The position numbers were made by a program, and so were the translations under genes. From contig DATKZI010000032.1 of the NCBI GenBank assembly GCA_035528035.1, positions 62,001 through 126,000 on the forward strand: 64,000 bases of DNA. Reading direction: 5' to 3'. The notes under the pieces were generated by a model, which made no database searches, was not told the DNA's origin, and saw only the letters and a program-made list of their open reading frames with translations. This DNA comes from JABLTI01 sp035528035 (GTDB lineage: Archaea; Asgardarchaeota; Heimdallarchaeia; JABLTI01). Positions 34,953 through 43,409 of this stretch are shown here, one piece after another (position 1 is the first letter of the stretch; the number at the start of each line of letters is the position of its first letter).

Positions 34953-35615
34953 CTACTCTACTGATTTCTTGGATTGAAGTCTTTTTTCAATAATCTCAAG
35001 AAAAAGTTTTGTTCGTTCAATGCCTTCAACTGTAAAATCGTCTTTAAAGATTGATTCGCCTGCTTGTACTATTATCTTATCTGGGTTGGCAAGAATTGTT
35101 GGATCACTAGTAGATATAGTACGTTGTTCAGCTTTGTATGGTGATTGTGCGATTGAAATTTTTATATTTGAAATATCTGAAAGGTATGCATTACGAATTG
35201 TATCTGCGTGTTTTTGAGCTTCTAATGGATTAACATTAGTTATTTTTTGTATATGCACCCAAAAATTTCCGTTAGTTAGTTCTTTGCCAAATTCATCATA
35301 CAAACGTTTCCATAAAGTGACGTGTAAAACAGCTTCAGCGATTGCTTGTTGTTTTTCCTCATCCGTTCCAAAGGTCAATTTCTCAGCAAGTTTTGTAGCT
35401 TGTATAGAACGAGGTTCAAGCAATCCATATAACCTCATATCAGCAATTTTTGAATACCAAGAACCACTATTTGCAGATTTATGTCCAAGCAGTTGGGCTA
35501 CTGCATCTTGATTCTCAGCTTCAGAAAGCTGATAATGCTCATATATGAGTTTTATATCCTCAAAAATCTTGGGAAATAATCTCAAGTCAGGTATAGTATA
35601 ACTTCCGATTTTCAT
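34953..35615 (-). CDS. Winged-helix-like regulator of the element
   Basis: A 220-residue protein. Its N-terminal 90 residues resemble the DUF5343-like winged helix seen in mobile elements: AVAQLLGHKSANSGSWYSK, then MRLYGLLEPRS and an A-T-K-L-A-E-K-L-T helix. The rest is mixed and ends in a basic helix. It is transcribed against the replication and structural genes and could repress them. A 12-bp inverted repeat flanks its start (35614 and 35756). Confidence 0.55.
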   Translation of the reverse strand: MKIGSYTIPDLRLFPKIFEDIKLIYEHYQLSEAENQDAVAQLLGHKSANSGSWYSKIADMRLYGLLEPRSIQATKLAEKLTFGTDEEKQQAIAEAVLHVTLWKRLYDEFGKELTNGNFWVHIQKITNVNPLEAQKHADTIRNAYLSDISNIKISIAQSPYKAEQRTISTSDPTILANPDKIIVQAGESIFKDDFTVEGIERTKLFLEIIEKRLQSKKSVE

Positions 35616-35767
35616 GTGAGTTGTCTCCTTCGTTATACGGAGTACTTTACGATTTTATTACTTAAAAACTTACCGTTTATTTTACTATTTTTACTGTTTC
35701 TACTAAAATAGATTTAACCAAGAGAATGTTTTAGAATCAATTCCCTTGGTTGCGGGACAACTCACAT
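35614..35767. repeat. 12-bp inverted repeat around the regulator promoter
   Basis: ATGTGAGTTGTC (35614-35625, overlapping the regulator start codon) and GACAACTCACAT (35756-35767). They could be two binding sites of the regulator. The whole 35616-36000 gap holds no gene that I can support. Confidence 0.4.
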
Positions 35768-36000
35768 ATATTTCCCACTTAGTTATTAATCTTTGATATT
35801 AATAAAATCATTGATAATAATTAATAGCAGATAGATATTCGTTGAAGAATTTACTAAGTATTGTTTTATCATAGAGTATAGGGGGTAGAGAGTGGATGTT
35901 ACTTTAATAACATACGAAGATAACCAATTATCATATTGTTATCATAGAAATGCTAAAATAATTTGAGAAATCTATCACTAATGAGAAGGATGTGGTTATT

Positions 36001-36594
36001 ATGCCCAACTGTGATTTTGGTAGACCTTGTGATTGTATAGATTGCTGTACAGTAATTAAACAAATAAAATGCCCAAATTGTAATTTTGTTAATCGGGTTA
36101 AAATTATTAGAAATGCTAAATATGAAGTTGATAGAAAAGGAATTGGATATTATGATTTTACTGAACCAACAGAACCAATTAAGGATTTAAATTGCTTTAA
36201 ATGTGGATATTTGATTGAGAATGTATGTTTCTATTCTGAAATAGCTATTGAGTCCAATAAGAGAGAAAGAGAAAAGAAAATCGAGCAAGGTAGAATATGT
36301 TCTGAATGCCAAAAAGTTGAAGAAATGGACTTTTTAGGGATGTTTGGGGAGGTTGTTTTAAAAAATAAAAATGGAAAAAATCTTTGTCAAGAATGTTATG
36401 CAAAAGTAATGAAGGAAGAATTATCAGATCCATCAAATGAAAAAGAAAAATACTATTTTGATGATTTAAAATGTAAGTGGGTTTTAGAGAAGATTAAACT
36501 TCCTTGCGAAGTTTGTGGAAAAGAGAGATGGTTAAATGCTGATAACAAATGGAAGAAAATGTGTTTAAGATGTTATAAGGAAAGTAGAAAATGA
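36001..36594 (+). CDS. Multi-zinc-ribbon protein
   Basis: A 197-residue protein with at least four C-x2-C pairs: CDFGRPCDCIDCC, CPNCNF, CFKCGY, CSECQK, CQEC, CEVCGK and CLRC. Spacing is that of three consecutive zinc ribbons. DNA or RNA binding is likely. The start is ATG 36001; a GTG/ATG slightly upstream is possible. It is convergent with the AbiV-like gene, ending 2 bases from it. Confidence 0.6.
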   Translation: MPNCDFGRPCDCIDCCTVIKQIKCPNCNFVNRVKIIRNAKYEVDRKGIGYYDFTEPTEPIKDLNCFKCGYLIENVCFYSEIAIESNKREREKKIEQGRICSECQKVEEMDFLGMFGEVVLKNKNGKNLCQECYAKVMKEELSDPSNEKEKYYFDDLKCKWVLEKIKLPCEVCGKERWLNADNKWKKMCLRCYKESRK

Positions 36595-36595
36595 T

Positions 36596-37354
36596 TTACG
36601 AATTATTCTCATCATCTAATTCTCTCACCTTTTCCATTATCTTTATTGAAAATTCTCTGTATTGCATGAACTCAGGTTTATTGGAATTATCTACATAACC
36701 TTTCAAAATATGCTCTGATAAGTTGAGAAATCCCTCTACAGTATCAATAAATCCAATATTTTCTTTTGTGAAAAAATCTGGTCCTTCAATTATATGTGTA
36801 TCTAAATCAGCATCAACATATAATCCTAATAATTTCTTATCATTAATTAAATTATTATCATTGGAAAAATCATCAAGTATTTTCTTTAATCTATGGTATT
36901 GTTTAGCTGTTTCTGAGATTTCCTTATCTTCATCTTTGCTTTTATCATGAACAAAATTCATGAGCTGTTTTTCAAATTCTTCTTTTTGATGCTTATCATT
37001 TGCATCCAATATTTTGATATTTTCATATTCTTCTTTATATTTTGTACTTAGAATAAAGTCGTCCCATAAATGTAAAACTAGTAGAGAAAATGCTTGCAAA
37101 CCTACGTAATGTTTAATCACATGATTACTGAATAATTTTTCAATCAATTCATCATCTTTTTCATGAATACCCAAATGAAGATAAAATATACCCCATGCTT
37201 TTGCCAGTTCTTCAAAACCAAGAACTGCTAACGCATAAGCATGTCCGAATGAATTATTTTCTGATAGTAATTTAGCATCTGAATTGAATTGTTTTGCATT
37301 CCCTAAGCTTTTGAGAATTAATTCTAAATAAAATTCATTATTATTATCTGTCAT
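36596..37354 (-). CDS. AbiV-like abortive infection (HEPN) protein
   Basis: A 252-residue helical protein. Its N-terminal half matches the AbiV/HEPN family pattern: NAKQFNSDAKLLSENN, then AYALAVLGFEELAKAW and the FSNHVIKHYVGL segment (h-x-x-K-h). In Lactococcus AbiV stops phage growth by binding a phage protein and blocking translation. Here the gene is on a mobile element, as expected for an anti-competitor or toxin cargo. The C-terminal half is unique. It is convergent with the zinc-ribbon gene. Confidence 0.65.
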   Translation of the reverse strand: MTDNNNEFYLELILKSLGNAKQFNSDAKLLSENNSFGHAYALAVLGFEELAKAWGIFYLHLGIHEKDDELIEKLFSNHVIKHYVGLQAFSLLVLHLWDDFILSTKYKEEYENIKILDANDKHQKEEFEKQLMNFVHDKSKDEDKEISETAKQYHRLKKILDDFSNDNNLINDKKLLGLYVDADLDTHIIEGPDFFTKENIGFIDTVEGFLNLSEHILKGYVDNSNKPEFMQYREFSIKIMEKVRELDDENNS

Positions 37355-37512
37355 GGCACAAAATCCCTAATAATTAGTATATTAAGATATTTAGTACCTG
37401 TTCCCATGTGAAAAATAGAAGTATTACCAATCATAGGATCAACGGGAAATGCTAAAAAAGAAGTAAATTATTCTATTCTTTATTATCTTAGAGAATAGAG
37501 AAGTGAATAGAA

Positions 37513-37680
37513 ATGAAACAATGCTTTGAGTGTGGAAAAAAAACAAATAATTTAACCAAATGTAAAGATTGTAATGAATTATTTTGTGATGAACACATTT
37601 ATGAAGTTAATGCAAAAAGTGACCGAGAAATAAAATCATTTGGTAATTACTGTTTAGCTTGTCTAAATGAGAAGTTTTAA
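37513..37680 (+). CDS. Small AN1/B-box-like zinc-finger protein
   Basis: A 55-residue frame with the series C-x2-C (CFEC), C-x2-C (CKDC), C-x2-H (CDEH) and C-x2-C (CLAC), similar in spacing to AN1 or B-box fingers. It would bind two zinc ions and act in protein or nucleic-acid binding. It is flanked by the ACATA repeat region. Confidence 0.55.
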   Translation: MKQCFECGKKTNNLTKCKDCNELFCDEHIYEVNAKSDREIKSFGNYCLACLNEKF

Positions 37681-37747
37681 TATGGAATATATAGCTATTC
37701 CATATATCTTTTGTTTAAATCAAAGGGTATATAGGAGGGGTATAGAC

Positions 37748-37955
37748 TAGTAAACATACTCTATGTTCAGGGATAATATAGAGTAAACATAACAGCATAG
37801 ACATAACAAACATACATAGAAATTCAGAAAAACGTTGATTCTATTATAGATTTGAATGTTCTACATAACATAAAAAATAACATAAAACATAGGTTATGTT
37901 TACAGTTAAACATAAAAAAAGATATTCTATGTTACAACAAGTTTATTAATATCTT
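37748..37955. repeat. ACATA repeat array, candidate centromere or origin
   Basis: At least ten copies of ACATA (most as AACATA or AAACATA) and three of its reverse TATGT within about 210 bases. One pair forms AAACATA-GGT-TATGTTT. The rest of the 37681-38052 gap has no gene. It lies right upstream of the zinc-coiled-coil and ParA-like genes, as plasmid centromeres (parS/parC) commonly do. Confidence 0.5.
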
Positions 37956-38052
37956 TGAAAATCGTACGAGATTAGACACAGAATTCTTATGAGCTTTTGT
38001 GAATTTTTGAGCTCTTAAATCAAATTCTCAATTAGAAAAGAGGAGACAAATT

Positions 38053-39309
38053 ATGGTTAGTAAATGCCCAAACTGTGGTAATGAAAATGCTAAATTTAGA
38101 CCTACCACAGCAACAAATAAGTTATGGTTTACTTGTGAAGAGTGTGGAGAAAAGGTTTGTAAAATGCAACATAAACACGCTCAGCAACTACCTGCTGATG
38201 CTATCATTGTTATGGATTCTGGTAGCGAATACATAGATGATCCTGATGATGATTATTTTGAGCCTAATGAAGAACAAGAGGATTTGGGTGATGAGCTAGA
38301 AAAGCGGTTAGCTCAAGCGTTAGCTCTTGCTGAACAGGAAAAATTAGATGAACAAAAAGAACAAGAAAAGGAAGTTAAAAAACCGTTGTTAGAGAGGAAG
38401 AAACAAATTATGAGAGAGCTGGATTCAGAACCAGAGGAAGAAGAAGAGGAATACGATAATGATTATCCTGATGAAAGTTTGGGAGAAGAAGAATCTGTAA
38501 CAAGTATGTTAGTAGATATTTTGAAATCATTTGGAATACCAAATAATGCAATTATCAACATTAAAAATATGAGCCAACGATTAGAAGCTAATGGTGATGT
38601 TTTACAACCCAGAGATTTAGCTAGGAGATTATCTGCATTAACAAGTAAGAAGAAGGATGCTATGGAAATAATCGTTAGCGATTATGAAAAAGCATTAGAA
38701 CTTTTTGAAGAAGAGGAAGATGATTATTCTTATTCTCGACCTCGAACTGATTTTCCTAGAAGAAGGGAAAGAGAACCACCACAAAAAGATGTTGGATTGG
38801 TTTTACAAGAGCTGCAGTTTGAAAGAGAAATCAATAATCTACAAAGAGAATTAGACAAGCGTGATAATAAGATAGAACGATTAGAGGATAAAAATCAAGA
38901 TTTATCTCAAGAGCTAATGCAAAAACAAGCTGAAATTCGACAACTCGAGCAAATCAATGCTCAGTTATCTGTTGAAATCGCCAAAACATCAACTGATGTT
39001 AAGGTGAAAGATATTGAAATGAAATATGCAAAAAATTATTCTGATGATAGTATGAAACTCACAAGTGAGCTACTCGATAAAGTTAGTGATGTTGTAAAAG
39101 AGACAAGACCTCTCTCGCAGTTAGCTCAATTAAGCGGCAGAAGAATGCCAAGTGATTCACGAATAGATAATGTAGCAAAGGATCAAGACGAAAGAACACA
39201 AGAGTTTGAAGCTCTTACAAAGGGAAGAGCAAGTGAAACGAGTAAAGCATTACTCGGTCAGCAAATTTCAATCGAAGATTTAATAGTGGACGAGGAGTAC
39301 GAAGAATGA
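38053..39309 (+). CDS. Zinc-ribbon and coiled-coil partner of the ParA-like ATPase
   Basis: A 418-residue protein: an N-terminal zinc ribbon (CPNC and CEEC, residues 5-35), a very acidic stretch, a folded segment around 145-205 (MLVDILKSFGIP...), a long coiled coil (about 255-325, LQFEREINNLQRELDKR...), and a polar tail. Its stop overlaps the start of the ATPase by 4 bases. In plasmid partition systems the adaptor gene usually neighbours the ATPase, so it may bind the ACATA sites. The order is inverted relative to usual ParA-ParB. The family is not recognised. Confidence 0.6.
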   Translation: MVSKCPNCGNENAKFRPTTATNKLWFTCEECGEKVCKMQHKHAQQLPADAIIVMDSGSEYIDDPDDDYFEPNEEQEDLGDELEKRLAQALALAEQEKLDEQKEQEKEVKKPLLERKKQIMRELDSEPEEEEEEYDNDYPDESLGEEESVTSMLVDILKSFGIPNNAIINIKNMSQRLEANGDVLQPRDLARRLSALTSKKKDAMEIIVSDYEKALELFEEEEDDYSYSRPRTDFPRRREREPPQKDVGLVLQELQFEREINNLQRELDKRDNKIERLEDKNQDLSQELMQKQAEIRQLEQINAQLSVEIAKTSTDVKVKDIEMKYAKNYSDDSMKLTSELLDKVSDVVKETRPLSQLAQLSGRRMPSDSRIDNVAKDQDERTQEFEALTKGRASETSKALLGQQISIEDLIVDEEYEE

Positions 39310-40559
39310 AAACGATTTGTGTAACCTCGTTGAAAGGTGGTTCAGGTAAATCCACTTTTAGTTTACTTTTAGCAAAAGCACTTAGCCAAAAAGGATACAA
39401 AGTTGCGTTTTTTGATGCAGATATTAGTTCAAGTTCATTCTCAGAATTTTCTGGGCAAAAATTCAAGGAAAACTCTATCAAAATAGATTCAGAAACAAAG
39501 AAAATGCTACCATTTCTGTGGGTTCACGATGAGAATAATGCAATCCAAGTTATTGCCACAAGTATGTTAACAGGGAATGAAAATGCTGTTGTTGGTGAAG
39601 ATATGAGTCAATTTGTAAATGATGTTCTCAATTTCACACAATTTGATGAAGATACTGATTATTTAATTCTCGATTTACCAGCTGGTCTTGGGAATATTTA
39701 TCTTTCAATAACTGAGACTTTACTTAAGAAAAAACAGCATTTAGGAGATATTATTATCTCAGTTCCCTCACAAAGAGACGCATTAAAAAAAGTTGTTAAA
39801 TTCACTAAGTCAAAATCTAAAGTGCTTGGTATTGTAACAAATTTTAGCGAATTCACTTGTCCTGAATGTAAAAATCACTACTCAATTTTTGGGAAGGAAA
39901 TAGCTGAGCAAATTGCGGAAGAATATCAAGTTGATTTTATTGGTTCAATCCCTTTGACACTTGATTTTTCACAGAAAAATAATGGTGGTATTTTACCTCA
40001 CGAAGTACCTGACGAATTCAAAGACATTTTAGAAAAATCTATTAGACTTATCGAAAAATCAAAAGTTTTTATTCACAAAACAATATCGACAGGCAAGTTA
40101 AAGAAAATCATTCAAGAACAAGTTGCAAAGATATTAATTGATTTGATAGTGTTAGCAAATAATGAAATAAGCGTTGGCAAAAAATATTATAATCAATTCC
40201 CCTTTGAAAATACTTGTAAATTATTTATTCTTAATGAAGAATTCAAACCATTGAATATTGTTCATTTGAAACTTGATCAAACAGGTATTAAAGTTCTCAA
40301 AAATGAGCAGAAAGAAGATTTTCAATTAAAATTAACTTATAGAACACTTGCAAGAATAATAATGCAACAATTCAAAGATGATATTGATGGGAATCTTTAT
40401 CCTTATAGCGTGATTGATGCTTGGAGAAATCGTGATATTCACTTATCTGGTGATGGATCAACGCAAAGAATGATTGAATTCTTTAATCGAATTTTATCAG
40501 ATTCGGTTATTACTGAATTGATGAAACGAAAAGCAAAGATAATCGAAGGGTGGATTTAG
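39306..40559 (+). CDS. ParA/MinD/Mrp-like P-loop ATPase
   Basis: A 417-residue ATPase. The deviant Walker A is SLKGGSGKSTF at residue 9, with FFDADISSSSF, YLILDLPAGLG and VNF near. Midway it has the segment EFTCPECKNHYSIFGKEIAEQ leading to FIGSIPLTLDFSQK, very like the Mrp/NBP35 group, where this C-x2-C lies at the dimer interface and binds an iron-sulfur cluster. It may therefore be an Mrp-like ATPase used for partition, or a cluster carrier. The last 180 residues are not recognised. Confidence 0.75.
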   Translation: MKTICVTSLKGGSGKSTFSLLLAKALSQKGYKVAFFDADISSSSFSEFSGQKFKENSIKIDSETKKMLPFLWVHDENNAIQVIATSMLTGNENAVVGEDMSQFVNDVLNFTQFDEDTDYLILDLPAGLGNIYLSITETLLKKKQHLGDIIISVPSQRDALKKVVKFTKSKSKVLGIVTNFSEFTCPECKNHYSIFGKEIAEQIAEEYQVDFIGSIPLTLDFSQKNNGGILPHEVPDEFKDILEKSIRLIEKSKVFIHKTISTGKLKKIIQEQVAKILIDLIVLANNEISVGKKYYNQFPFENTCKLFILNEEFKPLNIVHLKLDQTGIKVLKNEQKEDFQLKLTYRTLARIIMQQFKDDIDGNLYPYSVIDAWRNRDIHLSGDGSTQRMIEFFNRILSDSVITELMKRKAKIIEGWI

Positions 40560-40560
40560 G

Positions 40561-40698
40561 TTGGCAAGTGAAAGAGAGATTTTGATATGTAAAAACTGTG
40601 GCGAAATTTTCGTTTCACTTGTTCGTTTGCATAGAAAATTTTGTTCAAAAGAATGTTCAAATAGTTACCAGAAAATGAGAGTGAACGAAAATGAGTAA
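40561..40698 (+). CDS. Tiny zinc-finger protein
   Basis: A 45-residue frame from TTG 40561, directly after the ATPase stop (1 base) and overlapping the next start by 8 bases. C-x2-C (CKNC) and C-x3-C (CSKEC) with a basic loop between form a short zinc finger. The tight coupling suggests one operon with the ATPase and recombinase. Confidence 0.55.
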   Translation: MASEREILICKNCGEIFVSLVRLHRKFCSKECSNSYQKMRVNENE

Positions 40699-41395
40699 AC
40701 TATCAGAGAGAGAATTAGATACCATTTATGAAGAATTAAAATTTAAAACTAAATTGAAAGAGCGTGTTTTAACTCACGAGGAAGAAGAAATAGTTCGAGG
40801 AGTACTTGACCAACAAAAAGATAATCTGATGACAACAGCAATACTAGGTCTTTTATCTACTGGTCTTAGAGCAAGTGAATTTGTACATTTAGAGAGAAAT
40901 GATATTGATTTTATCAACAAAAAATTAACAATTAAACCAAAAGAATGTGATTGTCCACATTGTAGAAGGAAACTTGAGAAATATTGGAAGAAAAAACAAT
41001 ATTCTACAAAAATTAAAAAGAGTGCTTACAAGAGTGCTAAAGTTCGTAAAACAGCAAGAATCAAAGGAGTATGGACTGCAAAATCAAGTTCTAGTTATCG
41101 TAAAATAGATTTGAATGATGAAGCACTTTATTTGTTCAAAAAGATATTCAACAAACTTAACAAAATACTTGATTTATACGATTCAATTGATTCCTTAACT
41201 TATCACGTGTCAAAAATCAACAAAATTCTTGAGAAAAAATACAAAAATTTTAAAATTATCACTTGCCACAGCTTGAGAGCTACAAAATTAACTCGTGTGG
41301 CAGAAAAAACAGGTGATATTTTTGCAGTTCAAAAAGTAGCAGGTCACGAGACAACTGAACCAAGTCAGCATTACATAAACATAACAGAACTGTAA
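40691..41395 (+). CDS. Tyrosine recombinase (XerA-like)
   Basis: A 234-residue recombinase that lacks a large N-terminal domain. All catalytic features are in place: STGLRASEF (arginine I), HSLRATKL (HxxR), VAGHETTEPS (GH) and the tyrosine in SQHYINI. An inserted C-x-C-x2-C loop (CDCPHC, about residue 92) and basic stretch sit between arginine I and box II. It is a likely resolvase or integrase for the element. It is more canonical than the larger integrase at 28468. Confidence 0.82.
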   Translation: MSKLSERELDTIYEELKFKTKLKERVLTHEEEEIVRGVLDQQKDNLMTTAILGLLSTGLRASEFVHLERNDIDFINKKLTIKPKECDCPHCRRKLEKYWKKKQYSTKIKKSAYKSAKVRKTARIKGVWTAKSSSSYRKIDLNDEALYLFKKIFNKLNKILDLYDSIDSLTYHVSKINKILEKKYKNFKIITCHSLRATKLTRVAEKTGDIFAVQKVAGHETTEPSQHYINITEL

Positions 41396-41400
41396 TGCCC

Positions 41401-41426
41401 CACGTATTATACAGTTATAATACGTG
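41401..41426. terminator. Hairpin terminator after the recombinase
   Basis: Perfect 10-bp stem CACGTATTAT (41401-41410) / ATAATACGTG (41417-41426), starting 5 bases after the recombinase stop. No strong T-run follows; termination or mRNA stabilisation are both possible. Confidence 0.5.
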
Positions 41427-41517
41427 AGAAATAAGAATAGTATTCTATTCCTGTAATATTTCAGTAAAGAAAAAAATCATAGAAAAAAAGTATTATATTT
41501 GAAAAAGAGGTGAGAGA

Positions 41518-41694
41518 ATGAAAGTTTATTTCTACTGTGAGAAGTGTAATGATGTACAATTATTTTATATTGAAAAGAATTATCGGATTTGCTCAGAATG
41601 TAAAAATCGTGGAAAGGGCAAGTTAATCAATAATAGATATTGGAAAAAGTATCAATCAACTGAAAAAAAAGATATATCGTGTACGAAGGATTAA
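41518..41694 (+). CDS. Small zinc-ribbon protein
   Basis: A 58-residue frame with ATG 41518 and a GAGG ribosome site. It has CEKC then CSEC, a single zinc ribbon, followed by a lysine-rich tail. Similar tiny ribbons are frequent in archaeal viruses and plasmids. Function unknown. Confidence 0.5.
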   Translation: MKVYFYCEKCNDVQLFYIEKNYRICSECKNRGKGKLINNRYWKKYQSTEKKDISCTKD

Positions 41695-41807
41695 TTAATC
41701 TCTTTGATTTATTGTAAATCAATACAAGATTTTTACTTGAGCTTGAGGAAAGCTCAGCGGAGATTTAACCGCTTGAACAAATCAAAAAAATAAAATGAGG
41801 ATTCATT

Positions 41808-42089
41808 ATGAGTACAATTCAAAATGTAGCTACTAAAATTAAATCTCGAGTAAGCAATATTAGAGAAAATGTTGCGGGAAAAATGGGCGTTAAAAAGCAA
41901 AATGATGTTCATATTCTAAATGGACAGTTAGTCGAAAAAGGAAAACAATTACTCAGCGAATTTAGAAGCAGAGATAAACCAATGAAGAAATTATCTCTAA
42001 CCACAGGCGAAAGAATGGGTTTGGATTTTGGTGATTCACGAAGTCCTAAAGCTGTTGTTCAAAATAAAATATTAGATATTATGACTTAA
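41808..42089 (+). CDS. Small unknown protein
   Basis: A 93-residue frame with GAGG upstream of ATG 41808. A basic amphipathic N-terminus (IKSRVSNIRENVAGKMGVKK) is followed by a helix and polar tail. No family recognised. It begins a run of small genes (to 45178) that are in one direction and could encode structural parts. Confidence 0.45.
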   Translation: MSTIQNVATKIKSRVSNIRENVAGKMGVKKQNDVHILNGQLVEKGKQLLSEFRSRDKPMKKLSLTTGERMGLDFGDSRSPKAVVQNKILDIMT

Positions 42090-42100
42090 GCTTATGTGAG

Positions 42101-42158
42101 AGAGAGGAATAACGCTTATTTTTCTCTATAATTTCCTCCTAGAGCAAAATTCCTCTCT
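42101..42158. terminator. Intercistronic hairpin
   Basis: AGAGAGGAAT (42101-42110) pairs with ATTCCTCTCT (42149-42158); with one G-U pair the stem extends by five more. It lies in the gap between two small genes and is likely a terminator or processing site. Confidence 0.45.
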
Positions 42159-42188
42159 TTCACTAAAAATTTACGAGGTAATAAAAAA

Positions 42189-43046
42189 ATGAATGAACAA
42201 ATAAATATCAATGTTAAATTAATAGCAGAAAAGAAAGAAAACTTTCAGATTCTGAAGAAGAATAGATTTGCTAAACGATTTTTCGGTAATCAAGTTCAAA
42301 ATAGTATAACTAATGTTCAGATCCAAACGACACCAAGTTCCGCATTTATTATTTGGGATTCAAATGCTGAAAATTTTGATATAATAATCAAAGGTAATAA
42401 TTATCAAAAAGGTGAAACAGTTCAAGCAAAAGCTTATCATTTATATGATTTAATTGCAAATGAAAAATATTCTTTTTCAATCAGAACACAAAACGGTGTA
42501 TGGCAAGATTATTCTTTTGTAGCGAGTTATCAAGATGAACTTGAAAGTTCGGGAATTCAGCATAAATTTACACTGATGAATGAGACAATCACAAATGTAT
42601 CAAATCAAAGCAAATGGGTTTTTGAGCAAACTTTAGCTTTTGATACAAAACAAATTGCTAGATTTTCTTATGAAAATAATGATACAGAAAAATGGCACGT
42701 TGAACTAATTTTGAATGATAAAATTGTTGCAACGAGCAATAAATCAAAAATCAACTGCAATATTCGTATAGGGAACTATGTAATAACTCCTATCAAATCT
42801 TTAACTTTGCAAAATCGAGTGAAAATGCTGGGTGGTTCTCAATTAACGGGTTTACTTAGAAGAAACCCCGATGAAAATCTCTTACAATTAGAGCAACAAG
42901 ATTTTCCTGAATCTGAAACACTTGAAGTAGATGAAGAATATAAAGAACCTGACAGCTGGCAAAAATATCAATCTTCACTAGAACAAAATTATGTGAAAGA
43001 AGCTGATGAAAAAAAGAAAAAACGAGCTTTTAGCTTATTTGGGTGA
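42189..43046 (+). CDS. Unknown protein with Fn3-like beta domain
   Basis: A 285-residue protein. Residues 40-115 alternate in a fibronectin-III-like pattern (TPSSAFIIWDSNAE...KAYHLYDLIANEKYSFSIRT). A second beta-rich part follows, with an acidic end and a K-rich tail. It has no signal peptide. A structural virion role would suit it, but this is inference. Confidence 0.5.
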   Translation: MNEQININVKLIAEKKENFQILKKNRFAKRFFGNQVQNSITNVQIQTTPSSAFIIWDSNAENFDIIIKGNNYQKGETVQAKAYHLYDLIANEKYSFSIRTQNGVWQDYSFVASYQDELESSGIQHKFTLMNETITNVSNQSKWVFEQTLAFDTKQIARFSYENNDTEKWHVELILNDKIVATSNKSKINCNIRIGNYVITPIKSLTLQNRVKMLGGSQLTGLLRRNPDENLLQLEQQDFPESETLEVDEEYKEPDSWQKYQSSLEQNYVKEADEKKKKRAFSLFG

Positions 43047-43056
43047 GTGAGAAAAA

Positions 43057-43407
43057 ATGATTAGATTATTAACACAAAGAAAATATCGTATACAGCAAAA
43101 TAATTTGTTAAGTTTACAAGAAGCACTTGCTTTTGAATTCGAAGATGATGACAAAGCAAGTATTGAATTGAGAGAAGGGCAGTTGAAATTCTATTATGAA
43201 TTTTTTGAGTATGCTCAGCACGGTAGGATCCAAAGCGAAGGATTCACAGCCTACATTAATTCAGATTTTGTTATGCAGATAATTCATTATAAAATCTTGA
43301 ACGATAAAGATGTCGATATGAGTAGGTATGATAGAATCTATTATTGTGCAGATGAGCAAGAAGTGATTGATTCACTATATGAAGTAATCGAAGAAGGAGA
43401 GTATTAA
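43057..43407 (+). CDS. Unknown acidic protein
   Basis: A 116-residue protein of helices and strands with an acidic composition, starting 10 bases after the previous gene. YEVIEEGEY at the end is adjacent to the next start (2 bases). No family recognised. Confidence 0.45.
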   Translation: MIRLLTQRKYRIQQNNLLSLQEALAFEFEDDDKASIELREGQLKFYYEFFEYAQHGRIQSEGFTAYINSDFVMQIIHYKILNDKDVDMSRYDRIYYCADEQEVIDSLYEVIEEGEY

Positions 43408-43409
43408 AA

